From Ruminococcus sp. (GTDB lineage Bacteria > Bacillota > Clostridia > Oscillospirales > Ruminococcaceae), in the NCBI GenBank assembly GCA_015066925.1, contig SVNL01000001.1, positions 26,612-90,611 of the forward strand: a DNA stretch of 64,000 nucleotides. The letters are read 5' to 3'. Positions 48,905-57,709 of the stretch are shown here, one piece after another (the first letter of the stretch is position 1; each line of letters starts with the position of its first letter). The notes below the pieces were generated by a model. The model saw only the letters and a program-made list of their open reading frames with translations. It had not been told where the DNA came from and did no database searches. The translations under genes were made by a program, and so were the position numbers.

Positions 48905-49822
48905 TCAAGTCTCCTCGTCCATATATTTTCCGAAAAATCTGCTTACAAATCTGTTAGCGATGTACATAAAAACGAATAAAATCATGCAGATAGCCGAAGC
49001 GTAGCCTACCTCGTAGCGTACCCAGCCATAGTCAAAGGCGTGAGTCATTACGGTATGAGCCTTATAGTCGGTGCTTGGGAAGCCTACAAGATTTTGTGCG
49101 ACAGTACCTGCTGCAAAAGAGCTTACAATCTGCATTACTGCGGCAAAAAGAAGTTGTGGAGCCATTGAAGGAATTGTGATGTAAATAAGCTCCTGCCAGC
49201 GTGTGCTTATACCTTCAATAGCGGCGGCCTCGTACTGAGTTTTATCAATATTCTGAAATCCGGCACGCATTGCCAGAAAGCCTGCTCCAAGACTTATCCA
49301 GAGCTGAACAACAATTACAACTCCGAGAATATAGCGTGAATCGGTAAGCCATTGAACAGGGGAAGTAATAATTCCGAGATTAATCAGCAAGGAATTAAGA
49401 TATCCGTAAGCGTCACCGCTGAAAATGAGCTGCCACATGGTATATACTCCTGCAATTGACGGAGCGTAAAAAATAATGGTGAAAACAGTTTTCAATACCG
49501 AAGGAAGCTCATTAATCATCCACGCAAGTAAAAAGCAGAGTATATAGCTTATAGGGCCGGTAACAAGAGCAAAAATCAAAGTGGTTTTAATTGAATCAAT
49601 AAAAACCTTATCAGAAAGAAAGAGGTTATAAAAATTTGAAAGTCCCACAAATTCGGCATCAACCATATTAAAATCAGTAAAAGCGATAGGAACCGATATT
49701 ATAACCGGAATTATTGTGAATACTGTAAAAAAGAGCATAAACGGTAAAAGCATAAAATAACATTCTTTATTTTTTCTTATTTGCTTGTACAAAGAATTTT
49801 TTGTGTTTTTTTTCAAATTCAT
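48905..49822 (-). CDS. carbohydrate ABC transporter permease (UgpA-like)
   Basis: TQYEAAAIEGISTRWQELIYITIPSMAPQ EAA loop; six TM. Confidence 0.92.
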   Translation of the reverse strand: MNLKKNTKNSLYKQIRKNKECYFMLLPFMLFFTVFTIIPVIISVPIAFTDFNMVDAEFVGLSNFYNLFLSDKVFIDSIKTTLIFALVTGPISYILCFLLAWMINELPSVLKTVFTIIFYAPSIAGVYTMWQLIFSGDAYGYLNSLLINLGIITSPVQWLTDSRYILGVVIVVQLWISLGAGFLAMRAGFQNIDKTQYEAAAIEGISTRWQELIYITIPSMAPQLLFAAVMQIVSSFAAGTVAQNLVGFPSTDYKAHTVMTHAFDYGWVRYEVGYASAICMILFVFMYIANRFVSRFFGKYMDEET

Positions 49823-49835
49823 AGCCTCCTTTCTG

Positions 49836-52781
49836 TTATCTTAGAGTTTTATTTTTTCTATTGATTTCCTCGTTTATATCCTTGTTGTACCATAAAAGAG
49901 TATCACGAGGATTTTCTGATTGATTTACAACCTCACGAAAGGCTGTCATAATATTTCGTGTAACAGCGTATGAAGCAGGAATTATCGGTATTTCCTTAAT
50001 TTCGTTACGCTGAAGCATAAGTCTTTCAAGCTCATTATCAGACCATGAAAGTCTGTTCAGAGCATATGTATTTGCGGTTTCAAAGCGTCCGAGAGTACCG
50101 AGAATACCTTCGTTTTGCAGTGCATATTCAGTTTGTATTTCGTCTGATGTGAACCATTTTATGAACTCCCATGCACCTTCTTTGTTTTCGGCAGAGCTGA
50201 AAATAACTGCTCCCGAGCCGTTTGAATTTACAGCATGGGATATTGTACCGTCAGCCGAAGCTGTACCCGGAACAGAAGTGAAATTCCACTGACCTTTTAT
50301 TTCGGGAGAAGCTGTTATAAGCTGATTGTAAAATGTATAATTTGAAATTACGATAGGATATTCACCTGTACGGAAGCGGCTGAAAGCGTCGTATGACTGG
50401 TTGAAGCTGTAATCGGTATAAAAATCCGTCCACATTTCAAATGCGTTTACGGCTTCGGTTGAATTGAGCGTTGAAAGAGTAAGCTCAGAGTTGTAGTAGG
50501 TGAGATTTTGCTGTAGCATAAGAAGTGCAAAGGTATGACCGCATTCGGTTGCAGGAGAAATATTTGCAGGAGGAAGAACAAGTCCGACCGACATATAGTT
50601 TCTCTGAATTGCAGGCAAAATGTCAATAAGCTCGTCCCACGTTTCAGGAGGACGTGTAATACCGAGTTCGGACAGAATATCCGTCCGATAGAACATCATT
50701 GGCCACACCTGACTTATCGGCAGTCCATAGCAGCCGTTATTGTATTGATATTGAACCGAAGCATTTTCCTGAAATCTTTCCATAACGTAATCGTAATCTT
50801 CAAATTGCGAAAGGTCGGTAAGGAGTCCTCTCGAGGCAAGATTTACGGGAAATTCACCGCCCAGAAACAATACAGCGTCGGGTTCTTTTCCTGCAAGAGC
50901 AGCTTCGACAATACCGCCGTTTACAAGATTTATTGCAACAGGAATATCATATTTTTCCATAAAATCAGCTTCCGCAAGCTGTTTTATTATCTGAGCCTGT
51001 TCACGTCCGTTATTTACCCATATTTCGATTGCTTCTTCGTCATTTATGTCTGAAAGCGTAGTGTAATCCTCGAAAAATGAGCCAATAAAGGCTTCACAGC
51101 CGAATTTGAGTGATTTTATAAATTTCTTTTCAACAGATGAAAATTTTCGGTCTGCCGAAGCAAGCTCTATATAGTCAATTTCAAGAGGCTGGTCACGGTA
51201 ATCCCTCGTCCATGCGGAAAGCGAGGTGATATTATCCTTTATTTGATAGAGGTATTCAGGTATTTTAAGCGGCTTTTCGATACATTTATCAAGAATTACC
51301 GTCATTCTTTCGATTGCCGCCGCTTCTGAACCGATTGAGCCTGATAGATTTTCGATTTCAGACTGAATATCTTTAAGCTGATTTGAAATTGCTTCAAATT
51401 CGCTTACAAGCTCAGGAATTTTTTCGTGAACATAATAATCCGTATATTTATCGGGAACAGGTCCCGTAATCATTAGAATTTTACGATAATATGTGTTAAG
51501 AGAATCAATAACATCATCAAGCCTGCGGATTGAGCCGCCTATTTCACCCGGTACAGCCTCTAAGGTTACAGAGTGATCTGAGCCTGCGGAAAGGTAAACG
51601 TATATATACTCGCCGTCCGAGGTTTTAGGAGAAACAAGATTCCAATCGGTATCATAAAAGAATTTAACCTGCTCAAGCTCATTGCACGGAACTTCACCGT
51701 CAATATAAATTCTTCTGTTTGAATAAAATCCTCTCATACTGCTCTGGCGTGATTTTATTCCTATTTTATACCAGCCGTCAGAGGCGATTCGTTCAGCGGG
51801 AATAGTCCATGTAAGACTTTGAAACGCTTTTTTCCAGTTGTCTTTTCCGATAGTGTTATACACTATCTTTCTTGGGTTTGATGGTGAAACGGTATAGTCG
51901 TTGTTGTCATAGGTTGGTGAAAGAACAGATGATGATTTGAAATCAGCATTTTCGCCCTCAAGCCTTATAATATCCGACGGAGTATTATCAACTGTCACTG
52001 ATGAATTTAACAAGGAAGCGTATTCGGAATAGCTTTTTACCTTTTGAGGATTATAGAATTTGAAGCTTTCGACAGCAAGATTTGCTTTTTCGGATTTAAA
52101 TGTAATGGTGTGGCTTCCGTTTTCGAGATAAAAAATCAAAGGCTCGTTAAAAAGACCATCGGTATCATTGAAATCAGAGCATATCCACATACCTGACTGA
52201 ACCTGTACGGGCTTAATCTGATTTTTTCTTGAGTCCTCAGAAATTTTCTGCTTGTTTACCCAGACCTTATTTAGTGTAATTCGGTTTGCGGTATCAAACG
52301 GAGCTTCACCGTCAATTTCAATTGAGAATTCAATTTCGGAATTTTTTGATACGATAGGGAAATAGGTCATATTGATACAGTAAATGCCTGTTTCGGGGAT
52401 ATTGAAATCGTAAGAGATTTCACCGTCTGAGCTTTCCCATATAAGAACATTATTTTTTATATCGTCAGCTTCACCGTATTTTCCTACTGAGAAGCTTCCG
52501 CCGTTTGTAGAAGAATAATCCGAAGCATTTATTAAGACCTCGCAATCGGGACGATTTTGCAATGAATACAAATCGAAGTAATCGCTGTAGGAGATTGACG
52601 GAGAATACGATATATCTGATAAATTATAATAATCACTTGTCATCTGTGAGAACGTTTCAAGCTTTGATGGAGTAATGGTATCGTCAGCAAAAACAGAGCT
52701 GAAAGACGCCATATGAGCAAAGCATGTAAACAAAGCTGAAACGGAAGAAATAAATTTTATAAAGGGGTGTTTTTTACTCAA
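49836..52781 (-). CDS. giant secreted solute-binding protein with N-terminal beta-sandwich modules (981 aa)
   Basis: Signal peptide; N-terminal CBM-like segments (IEIDGEAPFDTANRI..LENGSHTITFKSE); C-terminal SBP fold (DAVLFLGGEFPVNLASRGLLTDLSQF...YGLPISQVWPMMFYRTDILSELGITRPPETWDEL). Confidence 0.85.
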   Translation of the reverse strand: MSKKHPFIKFISSVSALFTCFAHMASFSSVFADDTITPSKLETFSQMTSDYYNLSDISYSPSISYSDYFDLYSLQNRPDCEVLINASDYSSTNGGSFSVGKYGEADDIKNNVLIWESSDGEISYDFNIPETGIYCINMTYFPIVSKNSEIEFSIEIDGEAPFDTANRITLNKVWVNKQKISEDSRKNQIKPVQVQSGMWICSDFNDTDGLFNEPLIFYLENGSHTITFKSEKANLAVESFKFYNPQKVKSYSEYASLLNSSVTVDNTPSDIIRLEGENADFKSSSVLSPTYDNNDYTVSPSNPRKIVYNTIGKDNWKKAFQSLTWTIPAERIASDGWYKIGIKSRQSSMRGFYSNRRIYIDGEVPCNELEQVKFFYDTDWNLVSPKTSDGEYIYVYLSAGSDHSVTLEAVPGEIGGSIRRLDDVIDSLNTYYRKILMITGPVPDKYTDYYVHEKIPELVSEFEAISNQLKDIQSEIENLSGSIGSEAAAIERMTVILDKCIEKPLKIPEYLYQIKDNITSLSAWTRDYRDQPLEIDYIELASADRKFSSVEKKFIKSLKFGCEAFIGSFFEDYTTLSDINDEEAIEIWVNNGREQAQIIKQLAEADFMEKYDIPVAINLVNGGIVEAALAGKEPDAVLFLGGEFPVNLASRGLLTDLSQFEDYDYVMERFQENASVQYQYNNGCYGLPISQVWPMMFYRTDILSELGITRPPETWDELIDILPAIQRNYMSVGLVLPPANISPATECGHTFALLMLQQNLTYYNSELTLSTLNSTEAVNAFEMWTDFYTDYSFNQSYDAFSRFRTGEYPIVISNYTFYNQLITASPEIKGQWNFTSVPGTASADGTISHAVNSNGSGAVIFSSAENKEGAWEFIKWFTSDEIQTEYALQNEGILGTLGRFETANTYALNRLSWSDNELERLMLQRNEIKEIPIIPASYAVTRNIMTAFREVVNQSENPRDTLLWYNKDINEEINRKNKTLR

Positions 52782-52981
52782 GATAAATCAGCTCCTTTTT
52801 CAAAAACAATATATTATAATTATAACAATTTCGTCAATTATTGTCAAGAAAAACGAATTCTTTATGACCTTTTTGCTAATGATTGGAAATGTTTTTGCAG
52901 ATTTAAAATCGGTAAATGAAAAAACAGCTGATTAATTGAAAATCAGCATAAATTCTGATTAGAATTATTTGAAAAAAAGAC

Positions 52982-53010
52982 TTGACAAAATGCAACAAAC
53001 AGTTTATACT
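52982..53010 (+). promoter_or_regulatory. consensus promoter with overlapping palindromic operator
   Basis: TTGACA (52982-52987), 17-nt spacer, TATACT (53005-53010); perfect palindrome CTGTATATACAG at 53009-53020. Confidence 0.75.
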
Positions 53011-53133
53011 GTATATACAGCATAATAACAGGTGAAACAGTTGATTATATGAAATAAATCTGTTATAATGATTAAGTAAAATAATGCAAAGCAATTTATA
53101 TTTTGCAGAATAATAGCTGAGAGGAGTATTAAA

Positions 53134-53874
53134 TTGGAAAACGTATTGGAAGTTAAAGGACTGTCAAAGCAGTATTCAAAGGTTCTTGCGGCAAACGATG
53201 TTAAATTTGAAATCGGAAGCGGAGAAATATTTGCACTTATAGGTCCTAACGGAGCAGGAAAAACAACAACTATCAGAATGATTTCAACGCTTATTAAGCC
53301 AACATCAGGTGATGCGATTGTCGCAGGGCACAGTGTTGTAAAGGAGCCTGAAAAGGTTCGTGAATGTATAACCTATCTGCCTGATGAAGCAGGTGCTTAT
53401 AAAAATATGAAGGGTGTTTCTTATCTTAGATTTATGGCTGGGCTTTTTACGTCTGACCTCAATCTCATTGAAGAATATGTAAAAAGAGCGTCTGAGATTT
53501 GTAAGCTCGGTGCAAGACTTGAAGATAAAATCGGTACATACAGTCGAGGTATGATTAGAAAGCTCCTTCTTGCAAGAGCTGTAATGACACGTCCGAAGCT
53601 TGCTATTTTAGACGAGCCTACAAGTGGACTTGATGTTATAAATGCAATTGAAATCAGAAAAATGATAAAGGAGCTTGCTGCAAAAGAAGGAACCTCTTTC
53701 CTTATTTCTTCACATAATATGCTCGAAATCGAATTCGTATCAAACAGAGTAGGAATAATGGCAAAAGGAAAGCTTATGACTGTTGGTATGGCAGATGAGC
53801 TTAAAGCAAAATATAACGCAGAAAATCTTGAAGAAGTATTTGAAAGGGTGGTGCTTGAAAATGAAGTTCATTAA
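53134..53874 (+). CDS. ABC transporter ATP-binding protein (NatA-like)
   Basis: Walker A GPNGAGKTTTIRM, YSRGMIRKLLLARAVM signature-like, LAILDEPTSGLD. Confidence 0.95.
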   Translation: MENVLEVKGLSKQYSKVLAANDVKFEIGSGEIFALIGPNGAGKTTTIRMISTLIKPTSGDAIVAGHSVVKEPEKVRECITYLPDEAGAYKNMKGVSYLRFMAGLFTSDLNLIEEYVKRASEICKLGARLEDKIGTYSRGMIRKLLLARAVMTRPKLAILDEPTSGLDVINAIEIRKMIKELAAKEGTSFLISSHNMLEIEFVSNRVGIMAKGKLMTVGMADELKAKYNAENLEEVFERVVLENEVH

Positions 53875-55216
53875 TCTTCTTAAAAAAGAGCTTGTTGAGC
53901 TTGTTAATAAACAAATGCTCTTAGGACTTGTAATTGCATTTTCTATTTTGTTTATTGTGGGAGAGGTTACCAACGAGGTTATCGAGGATGTACAGAGCAA
54001 TATCTATAACGTTAACATCGTAGATGAAGACGATAGCGATTTTTCACATGAAATTATAGAAAAGCTTAAAACTCTTCAAGGCAGTGAGGACGAGGACGGA
54101 ATTAAGCTTAACATAATTCCGAAAGCAGATTTGAACAAAGATAATTATTCCGCTGTTCTTGATAAGCATAAAATCGACAGTCTTATAATTATTCCGTCGG
54201 GATTTTCAAAAACAATTCTTGAAGAAAATAAAACAGCTGAGCTGAAAACTGTTTCAAGAATGAAATCAGCGTCAGCATTAAGTTCGGTTTCGTCTGATAC
54301 AAGCGGCGGAATAAATCTTATAAATGATTGCATAAAGACTAAGATAATGACCGAAAAAGGTATTGAAGCTGAGGATATTTCTGTTATTGACACACCTGTT
54401 ACAGTAAGTGATACAACAGTAGTTGACGGAAAACAGAGTGAAATATCAGCAGGTAACATAATGAGCAATATGATGACAAGAAATATGATAATTCCGATTA
54501 TTGTATTTGTTCTCGTAATCTATACATCTCAGATGATTGTAAACGCTATATCAACCGAAAAAATTGATAAAACTCTTGAAACACTTTTATCTGCTCCTGT
54601 ATCGAGAACATCTATTCTCTCATCAAAAATGCTTGCAGCAGCAATAGTTGCTCTTTTGAATGCAGTTGTTTATATGATTGGCTTCAGCAGTTTTGTAAAG
54701 GGTGCAACGGGTTCTGTTGCAGAGGGTGCTGCCAGTCAGACTGTTAATGTAGGTGAAGCTATGAAACAGCTCGGACTTACACTCTCAGCAGGCGATTATG
54801 TTCTTATCGGACTTCAGATGTTCCTTACAATTATGATTTCACTTTCAGTTTCTATCATTCTCGGAGCAATGGTAAACGACGCTAAATCTGCTCAGACAAT
54901 AATTATGCCGATAATGTTCTGTGCTATGGTTCCGTATATGATTTCAATAGTAGCTGATGTAAATACTCTTCCGACAGCTATAAAAACTGCTGTATATGCT
55001 ATTCCGTTTACTCATACATTTACTTCAATGAATAATCTTATGTTCGGTAACTACAGTCTTTTCTATATAGGCGTTGGTTATCAGGCTTTACTTTTCATTG
55101 TATGTATGTTCTGTGCGGTAAAGCTCTTCAACTCAGACAAAATCCTTACAGCCTCACTCAATTTCGGACAGAAATCAAAATTCAAAAAATCAAATAAGGC
55201 TGTTTCTGAGGAGTAA
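53861..55216 (+). CDS. ABC-2 type permease (NatB-like)
   Basis: N-terminal TM, large extracellular loop, TEKIDKTLETLLSAPVSRTSILSSKMLAA; start at ATG 53861 overlapping the ATPase gene. Confidence 0.93.
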   Translation: MKFINLLKKELVELVNKQMLLGLVIAFSILFIVGEVTNEVIEDVQSNIYNVNIVDEDDSDFSHEIIEKLKTLQGSEDEDGIKLNIIPKADLNKDNYSAVLDKHKIDSLIIIPSGFSKTILEENKTAELKTVSRMKSASALSSVSSDTSGGINLINDCIKTKIMTEKGIEAEDISVIDTPVTVSDTTVVDGKQSEISAGNIMSNMMTRNMIIPIIVFVLVIYTSQMIVNAISTEKIDKTLETLLSAPVSRTSILSSKMLAAAIVALLNAVVYMIGFSSFVKGATGSVAEGAASQTVNVGEAMKQLGLTLSAGDYVLIGLQMFLTIMISLSVSIILGAMVNDAKSAQTIIMPIMFCAMVPYMISIVADVNTLPTAIKTAVYAIPFTHTFTSMNNLMFGNYSLFYIGVGYQALLFIVCMFCAVKLFNSDKILTASLNFGQKSKFKKSNKAVSEE

Positions 55217-55246
55217 AAGAAAAAGAATATCAATATAAAATAAAAA

Positions 55247-55282
55247 TGCCTGTAGTAATTTAAGCTACGGGCATTTTTGTAT
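55247..55282 (+). terminator. terminator after ABC-2 permease
   Basis: AATGCCTGTAG...CTACGGGCATTTTTGT hairpin. Confidence 0.75.
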
Positions 55283-55287
55283 AAGGG

Positions 55288-55438
55288 GATAATTAATGTC
55301 TGCTCAACAACTTAAAAATGGCTTAATATCAATGAATGTGATGCGCAAATTTCTCATATTGTAAAGAATTTGCGCTCCCCGAATGAAGTTCAGGGCAATA
55401 ACCGCCTGACGGCGGTTATTGAGGACACATTAATTATC
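55288..55438. repeat. multi-hairpin dispersed repeat, short form (copy 2)
   Basis: Terminal inverted repeats GATAATTAATGTCTGCTC / GAGGACACATTAATTATC; matches both ends of 40314-40563 but lacks its internal block. Confidence 0.85.
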
Positions 55439-55440
55439 AA

Positions 55441-55475
55441 ATAAAATGACCGCAACGCCTGGTTACGGTCATTTT
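55441..55475. terminator. terminator (downstream of htrA on the minus strand)
   Basis: AAAATGACCG...CGGTCATTTT. Confidence 0.7.
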
Positions 55476-55499
55476 AAGGAGGATATGAAACAATTATGT

Positions 55500-56924
55500 T
55501 TATGTGTTTTCTTTTATTTCCTGGAGTACAACCTTAAAATCCATATCTTCGCCTGCACGGCTTACTGTAATGGTAACTGTATCTCCGGCCTTATATTTAT
55601 TTTTGATTTTATTCAAATCAGCGATTGATTTAACAGGCTCACCCTCAATGCCGATAATAACATCAGACTGCTTTATACCTGCTTTTTCAGCGGCACTGCC
55701 CTTTTTAATAGTGCTTACCCATATTCCCTGAGGAATATTGTAATATCTTGCATTGATTTCATCAATATCAACACCGGAAATACCTATCTGTGGTTTACCT
55801 GTAACATATCCGTAGTTGATAAGGTCGTCGATAATAATTTTTGCGTTTGTAATCGGAATTGCAAATCCAAGACCTTCAACGCTTGCAGAGGACATATAAC
55901 TTGATGACATTTTAGCTGAGTTGATACCTATAACCTGACCACTGCTATTGAGAAGCGGTCCACCGGAGTTACCTGAGTTGATAGCCGCATCAGTCTGAAT
56001 AAGAGTCATCTGTTTTTCGTTAATGGTTATTTCTCTGTTGAGAGCAGAAACGATACCTGTTGTAACAGAGCCGAAAAGGTCAAATCCGAGTGGATTTCCG
56101 ATTGCGATAACAAGCTCTCCGACCATAAGCTCTTCGCTTTGACCGAAATTTGCCGGAGTAAGATTGTTTGCATCAACCTTTAAAACAGCGATATCACTTT
56201 CAGTATCATAGCCGATTATTTTAGCTTCCTTTTCGCTTTCGTCTGAGAAAAGAACGGAAATTTCAACAGCCTTGCCGCAGTTATATTCGCTTGTATCATA
56301 AACAACGTGAGCATTTGTAATAATGTATCCGTCAGCAGTCATTACAATACCTGTACCTGTGCTTTTGATTTCATTTGTCTGAGAGCTGCCGTAATTGTCG
56401 TAGTTATCGAAGCCTCCAAATCCGCCGAAGCCTCCGAAACCTCCGAAACCAAACGAATCGTTTGTGGAGGTATATTCAAATGTTGAAGCGATACCAACAA
56501 CTGACGGCATAGCTTCTTCGACAATCATCGGTATTGATTTTGCGTCACTTCTTGCGGCAAGCTCAAGAAGACTCGGAGTATTCTTGTCAACGGAAGAGGT
56601 TTCTTTTTTTGTGCTTGCGGCTTTTGAATCAGAGGTATCATCTTTAGCCGATTGTGAATTTGAGTCTTCCTTTTCGACGAGAGAAACCGATGGATTATTT
56701 TTTTCAAAATATCTGTAGCCGATAATAGAGCCTGAGCTTACAACAGCCATACAAAGAATAAATCCGATAGCTTTAAGGAAGCCTCTTTTCTTTTTCTTAG
56801 GTTTTGTTGCAGTATTATCAGTCTGCTCAGAAAAGTTTGAAGAATAGCTGTAGGAATTTTCTACAGGTGGCTGATATTCATTTTGATTTTCGAAATTGTT
56901 GTTGAGGTCTGACATAATGTACAC
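55500..56924 (-). CDS. HtrA/DegP-type serine protease with C-terminal PDZ
   Basis: NAHVVYD, DTESDIAVLKVDA, TDAAINSGNSGGPLLNSSGQVIGIN, PDZ GIWVSTIKKGSAAEKAGIKQSDVIIGIEG; N-terminal TM. Confidence 0.95.
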   Translation of the reverse strand: MYIMSDLNNNFENQNEYQPPVENSYSYSSNFSEQTDNTATKPKKKKRGFLKAIGFILCMAVVSSGSIIGYRYFEKNNPSVSLVEKEDSNSQSAKDDTSDSKAASTKKETSSVDKNTPSLLELAARSDAKSIPMIVEEAMPSVVGIASTFEYTSTNDSFGFGGFGGFGGFGGFDNYDNYGSSQTNEIKSTGTGIVMTADGYIITNAHVVYDTSEYNCGKAVEISVLFSDESEKEAKIIGYDTESDIAVLKVDANNLTPANFGQSEELMVGELVIAIGNPLGFDLFGSVTTGIVSALNREITINEKQMTLIQTDAAINSGNSGGPLLNSSGQVIGINSAKMSSSYMSSASVEGLGFAIPITNAKIIIDDLINYGYVTGKPQIGISGVDIDEINARYYNIPQGIWVSTIKKGSAAEKAGIKQSDVIIGIEGEPVKSIADLNKIKNKYKAGDTVTITVSRAGEDMDFKVVLQEIKENT

Positions 56925-57109
56925 CCTTTCAAAAATGGATTAATAAAAATAAAGTTATTTAACCGACAAAAAGCTTTGTTGTAAGCTTCGTATGTTTTCT
57001 GTCTATGTTTATAATTATACCCCCGTATGTGATAATTTTATGATAGAGCATAGAAAAAAGGGTGTTTTTATGTTATGCAAATTATAAAAAAATGATGTGA
57101 ATTTATTAA

Positions 57110-57198
57110 AAAAGAAATAAACCACCGCACAAGAATTTCAGATATAGCTTTGCGGAAAAAATCTGCTTATGGCTTTAATATAAGCTCTGTGCGGTGGT
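57110..57198 (-). terminator. terminator downstream of ptsH (minus strand)
   Basis: ACCACCGCACA...TGTGCGGTGGT 11-bp stem, minus strand followed by TTTATTTCTTTTTT. Confidence 0.65.
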
Positions 57199-57215
57199 AG
57201 AGAAGAAGCTTATAT

Positions 57216-57473
57216 TTACAAATTCTCGTGAAGAAAGCTTTCGATTGCTTTAATAGCTTCAGCTTCATCTGAACCGTCGGCGGTAACGGTTATTTCGTCA
57301 CCGCATTTTACAGCAAGGCTCATAACCGAAAAGATTTTTTTGGCATTGGCTGTTTTGTCATTTTTTGAAACTGAAACGGCAGATGAAAACTCCGAAGCCT
57401 TTTTTACCAGTAATCCGGCAGGTCTTGCGTGTATTCCGAGGCTGTCTGTAATAGTATATTTTAATGTTTGCAT
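57216..57473 (-). CDS. ptsH: HPr-family phosphocarrier protein
   Basis: SLGIHARPAGLLVKKASEF (His15 region) and KKIFSVMSLAVKCGDEITV. Confidence 0.93.
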   Translation of the reverse strand: MQTLKYTITDSLGIHARPAGLLVKKASEFSSAVSVSKNDKTANAKKIFSVMSLAVKCGDEITVTADGSDEAEAIKAIESFLHENL

Positions 57474-57709
57474 AATTAATCTCCTATCATTAAATAAATA
57501 TATGCATTATTATAGCCGCTTTTTTATAATATATAATCGAATTATTACAATTTGTATATGCGATATGCGAAAATTTGTTTTTTTATAACAATTTACTAAA
57601 AATTTGCATATAAATTTTAGAAGAAAATTTATAAAGTATATTGCAAAAAAATAAATTTTATTGTACAATATGTAGTGATAGAATATTATCACGAAAGGTT
57701 GAAAATTTT

